Assembly: GCF_003151075.1 (NCBI RefSeq)
Contig: NZ_CP029482.1
Span: forward strand, 992,001 to 1,056,000
Origin: Pseudomonas sp. 31-12
GTDB taxonomy: Bacteria > Pseudomonadota > Gammaproteobacteria > Pseudomonadales > Pseudomonadaceae
Direction of reading: 5' to 3'
DNA: 64,000 bases
The translations under genes were made by a program, and so were the position numbers. Shown piece by piece: positions 55,268 to 64,000 of the stretch (position 1 is its first letter; every line of letters starts with the position of its first letter). The notes under the pieces are model-generated. The model searched no databases, had not been told where the DNA came from, and worked only from the letters and a program-made list of their open reading frames with translations.

Positions 55268-55588
55268 TCAGGGGTGGCTGGCGGACGGAGCTTCGGATAC
55301 GCCATCGGGCGGATCGAGGTTGTCCAGCGCCCGGTTTACCAACAGTTCACCCAGCACCGCCAACTGCTGAATCGCCAGAGCCACGTTGCGGCGCGAGCCT
55401 TCGAGATCGCAGGCCATGTCGGTGGTCATGACGTTGAGGGAGGCGAGTGTTCCGCAGGCGTGAGCGAGTAGGGTTGGTGTGTCGACGTCGGGGAGGATTG
55501 TGAAGACGTGGCTGATGGGATCGGGGTGGTTTGGGTTGCGGAGGCGGGCGCTGATGAACTGCCGTTGTACTGGCTGCCGATAGCGCTG
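55268..55588 (-). pseudogene. 5'-truncated DUF6124-like gene
   Basis: The minus-strand frame encodes '...FTILPDVDTPTLLAHACGTL', 'DLEGSRRNVALAIQQLAVLGELLVNRALDNLDPP', then a stop (55268-55270), read in parts. This matches the C-terminal two thirds of DUF6124-type proteins. Upstream in frame there is a stop (55589-55591) and no ATG, GTG or TTG start with a ribosome site, so the N-terminal ~30 residues are missing. The break coincides with the 5' break of the divergent Ntn-hydrolase-like gene, pointing to one deletion or rearrangement junction. Confidence 0.7.
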
Positions 55589-56040
55589 TTACCGTCACAT
55601 CGTGGAAGGATGGAAATCAAGAGCGCAGGTATTTCAAAGGTGCCAACAAGCTGTACGAGCTGTCTCGGGGAGGGCCAGTAGGGTTGATGATTTACGGATC
55701 AGCCGGGCTGCAAGGTGTTCCTTGGGAGCTACCTATCAAAGCGTTTCGAGAAACCCTCGGTAGCGACCAGTTTGACCGACTGGAAACGTACCCAGAGCGT
55801 TTTTTTGAGTTTCTACAGCACAACGACAAGCTCTTTTCTGAGGAGACCAAAAATAAAGCGCTTATTAATTTAGTCGGTGCGGCAGTGTTCCGGCTTCAGA
55901 TGCTAATCGCTGTCTATGCAGAAGTGGATAAGGTTGAAGGCCTTGCCGATAAAACTGACGAAGAAATTGAGGCTGCGCTCACTCTTGCAGAAGCCCAAGT
56001 CGATGCAATGGAGCTGCCTCTACTTCTGACAGAAGCAGAC

Positions 56041-57211
<1,171 letters not shown>

Positions 57212-57249
57212 CTGACACCTCGATCTGGCGAGCATTCTCGCCTAAATGG

Positions 57250-57275
57250 GTGTCCGGTTTCATTAGACCACTACA
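57250..57275 (-). repeat. IS3 element terminal inverted repeat, right
   Basis: Read on the minus strand it begins TGTAGTGGTCTAATGAAACC and ends GGACAC. It includes a GTG that opens a short plus-strand frame into the interrupted host gene. Confidence 0.85.
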
Positions 57276-57794
57276 TAATGAGCCAAGGATGATGGATGCC
57301 AATTCGCCTGCAGTGATTCAGCCCTTCGCTACTACTCACATGATCGATACGTTCCGCACAGGGGTAGCTCCGGATGTACTTGGCTCAATTTACGGCTCGA
57401 CCAACCAAGCCTTGACGGACTTAGGTACACGAGTGATGGCTGAGTGCGGTGCCCAGGTGCCGTTAACCGAGGAGCGCTTGAGTATCCTCGTGCAAGAGGC
57501 TCATACCGAACACACCGACCGGTGGTATCAGCAGATACGAAACCAGCATGTATTTCCACTTTCCAATATTATACATTCGCTCCCTCTGCCGGATATGGCA
57601 GGCTTGGCAAAGAGCTTAATTGAGCTAGAGTCACTGAAAGAGAGGGTGACGCGGCCTAGCGAGTCTGTTTCTGGCCCGATTGACGTTGCCGTCATTAGTA
57701 AACATGACGGGTTCGTATGGATCGATAGGAAGCATTATTTTAGACCTGAATTGAACCCTCGATTCTTCAAGCGAGCAGAATAATGGAGTCAGAT

Positions 57795-57986
57795 ATGATC
57801 TTCTCAGCGCCACAACCATCGAAACCTTCGGCGTCGGCTGACGCAAGGGATGCGTTGAGCATCGAGAATCAGCAGATCCGCCCCGCTCGGCAGCTAAAGG
57901 GTGTCAGTCAATACGATCTGATGATGCGTAAGCTGGATAGCAAACCTAGCGTACATGAGATTCTTGTGGCTTATTCGCAAACGTAA
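57795..57986 (+). CDS. Small hypothetical protein
   Basis: This 63-residue product has the start at ATG 57795 (GGAG 6 bases upstream; ATG 57783 is the alternative). It is hydrophilic, with a proline/serine-rich N-terminus ('SAPQPSKPSASADARD') and a helical end ('SQYDLMMRKLDSKPSVHEIL'). It lies 11 bases after the interrupted Ntn-hydrolase-like gene and was probably its operon partner. A hairpin terminator follows. It has no recognisable family. Confidence 0.6.
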   Translation: MIFSAPQPSKPSASADARDALSIENQQIRPARQLKGVSQYDLMMRKLDSKPSVHEILVAYSQT

Positions 57987-58006
57987 ACTCGTTCGATTTT
58001 CTAAAT

Positions 58007-58027
58007 CCGTGCATAGCGCGGGTTTTT
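58007..58027 (+). terminator. Intrinsic terminator after small hypothetical gene
   Basis: CCGTGC-ATA-GCGCGG (one G-T pair) is followed by G and T5. It is positioned 20 bases after the stop at 57986. Confidence 0.7.
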
Positions 58028-58139
58028 ATGTTTTACAGTCGTCAGTAATCGGAATCACCGAAGGACCGAACCATCCATCTCTAACCAAGGGGCGAAGGGA
58101 GGGTTTTAACCTTCGGAGCTTCGCCTAATCTGAATGTTC

Positions 58140-59063
58140 CTAATACTCCACAACCCCATCCCCCCGCAAAACCCACCCAGCCTCCCCAGCTACCAACCGA
58201 TACCGAATCTCCCGCATCTTCCCCGTCCGTCCCGCGCCCTCATCTGCACTTTCATACACCGGAAACCGCCGCACCAACACACCCTCCACCACCGCAAACT
58301 CATCTTCGCCCTGATACCCCTCCGCTGCTTTCGCATTCTCACTAACAACCGGAAGATAAATCTCGCTCAACGATTTCTTGCGATTGGCCGCGTATGCAAC
58401 CAACTCCCCCGGCATCCCTCGCCCAGGGGATCTGGCGAAAACGTAAATTTCCGGCGAACCATCCCGATCAAGGTCCGCCACCTCGGCCCGAACAATATTG
58501 CCGGTCAGCGACCGTGTGACTTCTGCGTTATCGATCTCCAGCCCTTGGGGCGAGATGCGTACGGCAGGGTTGCCGTCGACCCATTTCCCCGTCACATGAA
58601 AACGAATGCCCTGCAATTCAAGCGTCTGGTCAAATGGCTGACTGCTGTCCGAGGTGTCGGAGGGGCTGAGGTTCAAGGAAAGGTTGTAGTTCGCCACTTC
58701 ATTGCGCCGTGCGGCGTTGCGCATGAGGTACACCTGAACCGTGTATTCGCCATCGGTGGGCAACGGCCCCATGAAGTGGTTGCCCATGATCGAGCCGTTA
58801 AACAGCGCGTAGTCCGCGCCTTTGGCGGTGATGTTGAAATAGGCCGAGGTGTTGGAAGGCTTGAGGTCGACGGTCAGTATCTGGCCTGCTTTCGCACTCA
58901 CACGGTATTGCGCCGTGAGCCGGCCCTGGATGGACTGCTTGATCTCGACGGCATTGTTGCCTTTGTCAAAAGGGACTTGCTCTACACGAGGCGCGACGTC
59001 GGTGGCGGCCTGTGCCGACAGGGAAACCATGACTGTCAGGGCGGCAGTGATCCAGATGTTCAT
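58140..59063 (-). CDS. Secreted protein, possible g-type lysozyme inhibitor
   Basis: This 307-residue secreted protein has signal peptide 'MNIWITAALTVMVSLSAQA' with cleavage near residue 20. The N-terminal half resembles periplasmic g-type lysozyme inhibitor/pre-peptidase-like domains: 'VPFDKGNNAVEIKQSIQGRL', 'YFNITAKGADYALFNGSIMG', 'YTVQVYLMRNAARRNEVANY'. The second half has an FG-GAP-like calcium loop 'DLDRDGSPEIYVF'. It probably protects peptidoglycan in the periplasm, but the assignment is from motif memory only. It is monocistronic. Confidence 0.6.
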   Translation of the reverse strand: MNIWITAALTVMVSLSAQAATDVAPRVEQVPFDKGNNAVEIKQSIQGRLTAQYRVSAKAGQILTVDLKPSNTSAYFNITAKGADYALFNGSIMGNHFMGPLPTDGEYTVQVYLMRNAARRNEVANYNLSLNLSPSDTSDSSQPFDQTLELQGIRFHVTGKWVDGNPAVRISPQGLEIDNAEVTRSLTGNIVRAEVADLDRDGSPEIYVFARSPGRGMPGELVAYAANRKKSLSEIYLPVVSENAKAAEGYQGEDEFAVVEGVLVRRFPVYESADEGAGRTGKMREIRYRLVAGEAGWVLRGDGVVEY

Positions 59064-59096
59064 ATTTATCTTCCTTAGAACAGCGCACCCAATTGA

Positions 59097-59249
59097 TTAC
59101 AGCTCATCCGACCTCACCGTGCGCTTGAAATGATGCTCCCAAAGCTTCATCCGGGGCAGGTTTTTGATGAGTTTTTGAACGCCGTTAAGGAGCCATTGCG
59201 GCGGATCGAAGTTGGGTTGGACATCGATGATAAGCAAGGCGTGATGCAT
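59097..59249 (-). pseudogene. Truncated isochorismatase/cysteine-hydrolase family gene
   Basis: This minus-strand frame of 50 residues has GGAG 9 bases before its ATG (59249). It begins 'HHALLIIDVQPNFDPPQWLL', the typical N-terminal strand of isochorismatase-like hydrolases with the catalytic Asp in 'IDVQ'. After about 30 residues the sequence loses family character ('MKLWEHHFKRTVRSDEL') and stops. The conserved Lys and Cys of the triad are absent, so only the 5' end survives. Confidence 0.65.
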
Positions 59250-59383
59250 GGCGTAGGCTCCGCTCTAGACGAGTCTGTGGGTCGCGCGTGGCAATTGTAT
59301 GACAGCCTGTAGCTAATAAATGCCGCCAAATAAATGACTGTTTTCTGGCGGAATAACCGTTCGGCGACAAAGCAGACAAACTA

Positions 59384-59412
59384 TTGACACTCTCTTTCTG
59401 ATCTCCCATTAT
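59384..59412 (+). promoter_or_regulatory. Sigma70 promoter of the pel cluster
   Basis: TTGACA (59384-59389), a 17-base spacer and CATTAT (59407-59412) form a near-consensus promoter about 75-80 bases before the first pel gene. I could not confidently place a FleQ box, the known c-di-GMP-responsive site of pel in P. aeruginosa. Confidence 0.8.
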
Positions 59413-59494
59413 CGGCCGCGTTTTGATGGCCTTGCGCCATAGATCAGCGGACTTTAGCCACTCGTATCCGCTCTACTGTTCAGGGAGAGATTTC

Positions 59495-60427
59495 ATGTTT
59501 GTTGAGCGAATACTGGTGACTGGCGGTGCCGGATTTATTGGGTCGCACCTCGTAGAAGCGTTGCTTGACAAGGGCTACAAGGTTCGTGTGCTGGATAATT
59601 TGTCGACCGGCAAGGTCAGCAATTTGCCGATGGATAATGCCAATCTGAACCTGGTCATTGGTGATGTCGCGGACGGCGCAGTAGTGGCACAAGCCATGCG
59701 CGATTGCGGTGCTGTCGTTCACTTGGCCGCAGTGGCCTCGGTGCAAGCGTCGGTGGATGATCCGGTCAGCACTCATCAAAGCAACTTCGTCGGCACCCTC
59801 AACGTGTGCGAAAGCATGGTGAAGGCCGGGATCAAGCGTGTGGTATTCGCGTCCAGCGCCGCTATCTACGGCAACAACGGCGAAGGCACGGCGATTCACG
59901 AAGACACGCCAAAATCCCCGCTCACGCCGTATGCCAGCGACAAACTGGCGAGCGAGCAATACCTCGATTTCTATCGCCGCGAGCATGGCCTGGAACCGAT
60001 GATCTTTCGGTTCTTCAACATCTTCGGCCCGCGCCAGGATCCGTCATCGCCGTACTCCGGCGTGATCAGCATCTTTACCAAGCTGGCCTTGGCCGAGCAG
60101 TCGGTGGCGATTTTCGGTGACGGTTCGCAGACCCGCGACTTTGTCTATGTCCAGGACTTGGTGAGCATTCTCGTGCAGTCCCTGGAAGTCAGTGAACCGA
60201 GCCCCGGCGCGGTGAACGTTGGCCTGAGTCGTTCCACCAGCCTCAACGATCTGATCGCCGAATTGGGCACCGTCACCGGCAGCCCGTTGAAGGTGATTCA
60301 TCACGCGCCACGTCAAGGCGACATTCGCCATTCGCGCGCCAACAACAGTCGCCTGCTGGAGCGTTTCAAGCTCCCGGAACCGACCGCCATCGGCAAGGGG
60401 CTGTCGCAGCTTATTCGCAGCCTGTAA
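59495..60427 (+). CDS. pelX: UDP-sugar C4-epimerase of the pel locus (PelX-like)
   Basis: This 310-residue extended SDR epimerase has 'ILVTGGAGFIGSHLVEALL', 'VHLAAVASVQASVDDP', 'ASSAAIYGNNGEG' and 'YASDKLASEQYL' (YxxxK). 'FRFFNIFGPRQDPSSPYSGV' is typical of UDP-GlcNAc 4-epimerases. Position 62 bases before pelA matches PelX of some Pseudomonas pel loci, which supplies UDP-GalNAc for Pel. The start at 59495 follows AGGGAGA. Catalytic residues are intact. Confidence 0.82.
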   Translation: MFVERILVTGGAGFIGSHLVEALLDKGYKVRVLDNLSTGKVSNLPMDNANLNLVIGDVADGAVVAQAMRDCGAVVHLAAVASVQASVDDPVSTHQSNFVGTLNVCESMVKAGIKRVVFASSAAIYGNNGEGTAIHEDTPKSPLTPYASDKLASEQYLDFYRREHGLEPMIFRFFNIFGPRQDPSSPYSGVISIFTKLALAEQSVAIFGDGSQTRDFVYVQDLVSILVQSLEVSEPSPGAVNVGLSRSTSLNDLIAELGTVTGSPLKVIHHAPRQGDIRHSRANNSRLLERFKLPEPTAIGKGLSQLIRSL

Positions 60428-60489
60428 CCCGGCCGGTTCCACTGTCCGACATCCAAGCAGTATCGGTTCAGTCCATTCAAGAGTGAGTT

Positions 60490-63303
60490 ATGGAAATCGT
60501 TTTTCGCAGGACGCGTGTCCGCGCGGCCGCTAAACGGCTGCTCGCCGCTTTAGCGTTGTTCGTGAGCGGGCCCGCGGTCCAGGCCGCAGCATTACCGCAA
60601 CCCGCCAGCGTGGTTTTCTGGTACGCCGATCAACCACCCATTTCCGAGTTGGCTCAGTTCGACTGGTCGGTGGTCGAGCCGGGGCATATGACCGCGGGCG
60701 ACGTCAAAACCCTGCGCAAGTTGGGCAGTCAGCCGTTCGCCTATCTGTCGGTGGGCGAGTTCCATGGTGGCAAGGCCGAACTCGAAAAGGCATCCCTCAC
60801 GGGAGCGGTCAGCCCGGTACGAAACGGCGCGTGGGACAGCCAGGTCATGGACCTCGCGGCACCCGCCTGGCGCGAACATTTGTTCGGCCGAGCCAAGGCG
60901 TTGCAGGCTGAAGGCTACGCCGGGTTGTTCCTCGACACCCTCGACAGCTTCCAGTTGTTGCCGGAGTCGTCGCGAGAAACACAGCGTGTGGCACTCGCCG
61001 GTTTCCTGCGGGAATTGCACCAGCGTCAGCCGAACCTGAAGCTGTTTTTCAACCGTGGCTTCGAAGTGTTGCCCGACCTCGATGGCGTCGCTGCCGCCGT
61101 GGCAATCGAATCGATTCACGCCGGTTGGGACGCTACCGCCAAGCGCTATCGCCCGGTGCCTGAAGCCGACCGCGAATGGCTGGAAACCCAGATCCAGCCA
61201 TTGCGCACCAAAGGCATCCCGCTGGTAGCCATCGACTACCTGCCGCCGGAGCGCCGCGATGAAGCGCGCAAACTGGCCAAGCGTCTGCGCGAAGAGGGCT
61301 TCATTCCTTACATCGGCACGCCTGAGCTGGACTCGATGGGCATCAGCAGCATCGAAGTCCAGCCGCGCCGCATCGCGCTACTTTACGATCCGCGCGAAGG
61401 TGACCTGGTGCGTAACGCCGGGCACACCTTGCTCGGCGGTTTGCTCGAATACCTCGGCTACCGGGTGGATTACCTGCCCGTCGACGGCTCCCTGCCGCAA
61501 CACCGTTTCAGTGGTTTGTACGCCGGGATCGTGACCTGGATGACCAGCGGCCCGCCGCAGGACGCATCGGCTTTCAATAGCTGGATCGGCAAACGTCTGG
61601 ACGAACAGGTGCCAGTGGTGTTCTTTTCCGGCCTGCCGATTCAAGACCCGCTGCTACTCAAGCGCCTGGGCCTGAACCGCTCGGCGCCGATCGGTACTCA
61701 GGCCTTGACCATCAGCTATCAGGACAAGGCGCTGATCGGCGCTTTCGAAGCCCCGGTGCAGCCCCGGTCCCGTGACCTGACCGCAATCTCCCTGCTGCCC
61801 AAAGGCCCGAAAGCCGCGTTGCTGCTGACCGCTGCCGACGGCCAGACATTTGCTCCGGTGGCGACGGCCGAGTGGGGCGGTGTTGCCCTTGCGCCGTACA
61901 TTCTCGAAACGAATAACGAGCGCAGCCGCTGGATTCTCGATCCGTTCGCTTTCCTCCAGGCCAGCTTGCGCCTGCCGGTTCAGCCACGCCCCGACACCAC
62001 CACCGAAAACGGCCGCCGCATCGCCACCGTGCACATCGACGGCGATGGTTTTCCGTCGCGCGCTGAAGTGCGCGGCACGCCGTATGCCGGCAAGCAGGTG
62101 CTCGACGATTTCATCCGGCCCAACCCGTTCCTGACTTCGGTGTCGATCGTCGAAGGCGAGATTTCACCGCGCGGCATGTTCCCGTTCCTGGCGCGCGAAC
62201 TGGAACCCATTGCCCGTGAGTTGTTTGCCAACCCGAAAGTCGAAGTCGCCACCCACACCTTCAGCCATCCGTTTTTCATGCAGCCGGAAGTGGCGCAGAA
62301 ACGTGAGAACTTCAACCCGGAATACGGCTTGAAGATGGCCATTCCGGGCTACGACAAAATCGATTTCCGCCGCGAGATTTTTGGCTCGCGCGACTACATC
62401 AACCAGCAGCTCACCACCCCGGAAAAACCGGTGAAGCTGGTCTTCTGGCCGGGCGATGCCTTGCCCTCGGCAGCGACCTTGAAACTGGCCTACGACGCGG
62501 GCCTGAAAAACGTCAACGGCGCCGAAACCATGCTGACCAAGGCCAACCCGTCGCTGACCGGTCTCAATCCATTACTGCGCCCCACTGAAGGCGGCTTGCA
62601 GTACTACGCGCCGATCATCAACGAGAACCTCTACACCAACCTGTGGAAGGGGCCGTATTACGGTTTTCGCGATGTGATCGACACCTTCGAACTCACCGAC
62701 AGCCCACGGCGTTTGCGCGGCCTGCACCTGTATTACCACTTCTATTCGAGCACCAAGCAGGCCTCGATCAAGGCGATGAACGAGATCTACGGCTACATGA
62801 AGGACCAGCAACCGATGTCGCTGTGGATGAGCGACTACCTCGATCGTGTGCACGGCTTGTATCAAGCCAGTCTGGCGCGCACCGCCGAGGGCGACTGGCA
62901 GGTTCGCGGCATGGACGCGCTGCGCACCCTGCGACTCGACCCGCAAATGGGCTGGCCGGACCTGCTGCGTTCGCAAGGCGTCGCCGGTGTTCGCGATTTG
63001 CCGCAAGGTCGGTATGTGGCGTTGAGCAGTGACAAGGCATTGCTGGTGTTGCGTCCCGACCGGGATCAACGGCCGGCGCTGGAGGAGGCCAATCTGCCGT
63101 TAGTGGACTGGAAGTATGTAGACGAAAAACAGGTGAGCTTTTCGTTTGCCGGGCAGGTCGACCTGACCTTCTCCGTGCGCTCGGCGAGCAGTTGCCGGGT
63201 GGAAGTGGACGGGCAACCTTTTGCAGGCAAGGCATCCGCCGGCCTGTGGACTTTTCAATTACCAATGAAGCAGGTGAGTCATGGTCAGCTCTACTGCATC
63301 TAA
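60490..63303 (+). CDS. pelA: Pel polysaccharide deacetylase/hydrolase PelA
   Basis: PelA is a periplasmic enzyme that hydrolyses and de-N-acetylates Pel exopolysaccharide. The 937-residue protein has a signal peptide ending near residue 33 ('GPAVQAAA') and a GH114-like hydrolase domain (about 40-295, catalytic Glu E207 in 'AIESIHAGWD'). A middle domain and a CE4-like deacetylase domain follow, with metal motif 'HIDGDGFPSR' near 515-525 and 'ATHTFSHPFF' near 590-600, and then a C-terminal beta domain. The stop lies 22 bases inside pelB, so the two are coupled. Confidence 0.95.
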   Translation: MEIVFRRTRVRAAAKRLLAALALFVSGPAVQAAALPQPASVVFWYADQPPISELAQFDWSVVEPGHMTAGDVKTLRKLGSQPFAYLSVGEFHGGKAELEKASLTGAVSPVRNGAWDSQVMDLAAPAWREHLFGRAKALQAEGYAGLFLDTLDSFQLLPESSRETQRVALAGFLRELHQRQPNLKLFFNRGFEVLPDLDGVAAAVAIESIHAGWDATAKRYRPVPEADREWLETQIQPLRTKGIPLVAIDYLPPERRDEARKLAKRLREEGFIPYIGTPELDSMGISSIEVQPRRIALLYDPREGDLVRNAGHTLLGGLLEYLGYRVDYLPVDGSLPQHRFSGLYAGIVTWMTSGPPQDASAFNSWIGKRLDEQVPVVFFSGLPIQDPLLLKRLGLNRSAPIGTQALTISYQDKALIGAFEAPVQPRSRDLTAISLLPKGPKAALLLTAADGQTFAPVATAEWGGVALAPYILETNNERSRWILDPFAFLQASLRLPVQPRPDTTTENGRRIATVHIDGDGFPSRAEVRGTPYAGKQVLDDFIRPNPFLTSVSIVEGEISPRGMFPFLARELEPIARELFANPKVEVATHTFSHPFFMQPEVAQKRENFNPEYGLKMAIPGYDKIDFRREIFGSRDYINQQLTTPEKPVKLVFWPGDALPSAATLKLAYDAGLKNVNGAETMLTKANPSLTGLNPLLRPTEGGLQYYAPIINENLYTNLWKGPYYGFRDVIDTFELTDSPRRLRGLHLYYHFYSSTKQASIKAMNEIYGYMKDQQPMSLWMSDYLDRVHGLYQASLARTAEGDWQVRGMDALRTLRLDPQMGWPDLLRSQGVAGVRDLPQGRYVALSSDKALLVLRPDRDQRPALEEANLPLVDWKYVDEKQVSFSFAGQVDLTFSVRSASSCRVEVDGQPFAGKASAGLWTFQLPMKQVSHGQLYCI

Positions 63304-64000
63304 CTCCTCAGCAACTAAAAGCCGACGCCTGCTCAATCCCTGGGCATTGGCGGTGGTGGCGGTCGCCGTGGGCGGCCTGCTGTGGCTGACGTTCCAGCGC
63401 GAAGAAGTGTTCCAGCCGGACGGCCGCGAGCCGGATGCGGTCTCGGCCAATTACGCCGAATTGCTGCTGGCGGCGCACCCGGATGACGATCAGTTGCGCT
63501 TGCAACTGGTCGATCTGCTGATCCGTCTCGGCGACTACCCAAAGGCGCGCCAGCACCTTGAGAACTGGCCGAAGCCGGTCGTCGAGTTGCAGGCCTATTA
63601 CCGTCTCGAACTCGATGCGCTGGAAGCGGCGAAGGTCGACGATCCGGTGGCGCAGAAAGCCTTGATCGAACGCCTGAAAAGCTTTGATCACCGCCTGCTG
63701 CCGCTACCGCAATTGCAGAACCTGGCCAAGCTGGCGCTGACGTTACAGGCACCGGCCTTCGCTGCCAGCGTCTACGAAGAAATCGCCGACCGCGATCCGG
63801 CTCAGCGCATTGCTGCGCTCAAGTCTGCCGCACAGTGGTACCTGGCCGGTGAGCAACCTGGCCGTGCCGCCGACATTTATCTGCTGCTCAAGCAAGACAG
63901 CCAACAAGCGTCCGAGCGTCGTGAATACGCGCAACTGGCGTTCAACAGTCTGTTGGCCGCCGGTCGCGGTGAACAGGCCGCGCGTGTGCTGGTCGATGAA
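63281..64000 (+). CDS. pelB: Pel outer-membrane export protein PelB (partial)
   Basis: The gene starts at ATG 63281 after CAGGTGAG, overlapping the pelA end, and runs open to the window edge (240 codons seen). The protein begins with a basic tail, one inner-membrane helix ('WALAVVAVAVGGLLWLTF', about 22-39) and then tetratricopeptide-type helices ('ANYAELLLAAHPDDDQLRLQ', 'LIRLGDYPKARQHLENW'). This matches PelB, whose TPR scaffold guides PelA and whose distal beta-barrel (outside the window) secretes Pel. Confidence 0.93.
   Translation, partial: MVSSTASNSSATKSRRLLNPWALAVVAVAVGGLLWLTFQREEVFQPDGREPDAVSANYAELLLAAHPDDDQLRLQLVDLLIRLGDYPKARQHLENWPKPVVELQAYYRLELDALEAAKVDDPVAQKALIERLKSFDHRLLPLPQLQNLAKLALTLQAPAFAASVYEEIADRDPAQRIAALKSAAQWYLAGEQPGRAADIYLLLKQDSQQASERREYAQLAFNSLLAAGRGEQAARVLVDE

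Noticed and set aside
58091..58125. Hairpin GGCGAAG/CTTCGCC between the small gene and the secreted protein gene
   Set aside because: No T tract and a long loop; a better terminator is present at 58007-58027.
59130..59312. 60-residue plus-strand frame starting MMLPKLHPGQ
   Set aside because: It lies antisense to the truncated isochorismatase-like frame, which has recognisable family residues and a ribosome site; the plus-strand frame resembles nothing.

Overview
The window is a chromosomal segment of a Pseudomonas of the fluorescens type. I infer this from gene content and order (recC-recB-recD, the yfiR-yfiN-yfiB c-di-GMP module, mmsAB, an McpS-like chemoreceptor, the pel polysaccharide locus), from high GC with compact ATGA-overlapping operons, and from five REP-type inverted repeat pairs of the kind common between genes in this group. 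No tRNA, rRNA or CRISPR array was seen.

Layout. 0-9.3 kb: recCBD DNA repair operon. 9.4-11.8 kb: yfiRNB, a periplasmic/inner membrane/outer membrane switch controlling a diguanylate cyclase. 11.8-15.5 kb: LysR regulator, mmsA and mmsB (valine catabolism), a REP pair and a strong terminator. 15.5-31.1 kb: a cupin gene, a 0.5 kb AT-richer control region, then an 11-gene same-strand block that is the most unusual part of the window. It holds an acyl carrier protein with a C-terminal zinc-ribbon-like tail, two catalytically complete ketosynthases each followed by a degenerate ketosynthase-like partner, a 959-residue fusion of a class III aminotransferase with a cyanobacterial-type acyl-ACP reductase, two SDR reductases, and an outer membrane beta-barrel, a LolA-like lipoprotein-sorting protein and an RND/MMPL exporter. 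I read it as a system that builds an acyl chain on its own carrier, releases it as an aldehyde, converts it to a terminal amine, and moves the lipid to or through the outer membrane.

31-44 kb: stress and transport genes, including MerR, two quinone-reductase-like flavoproteins, two LysR regulators, TauE/SafE and SulP transporters, and a gntP-rpiR-D-aminoacylase operon. These are followed by a FitAB-type toxin-antitoxin pair with a perfect palindromic operator. 44-50 kb: an McpS-like chemoreceptor, then a histidine phosphatase, a PAP2 phosphatase and an ArnT-like glycosyltransferase that look like a cell-envelope lipid modification group, and a GNAT acetyltransferase. 50-53.1 kb: a small helical protein, a double-domain KaiC-like ATPase and a soluble histidine kinase in one coupled operon without KaiB. 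53-54.8 kb: a DUF2252 gene.

54.8-59.3 kb: a decayed accessory patch. It has an inverted repeat, a 5'-truncated DUF6124-like gene abutting a 5'-truncated Ntn-hydrolase-like gene, an IS3-family element splitting the latter, a possible lysozyme inhibitor and a truncated isochorismatase-family gene. 59.4-64 kb: a textbook sigma70 promoter and the pel cluster (pelX-like epimerase, pelA, and pelB running off the window end). YfiN and the Pel system are both part of c-di-GMP-dependent biofilm control in Pseudomonas, so the two ends of the window may be functionally linked.
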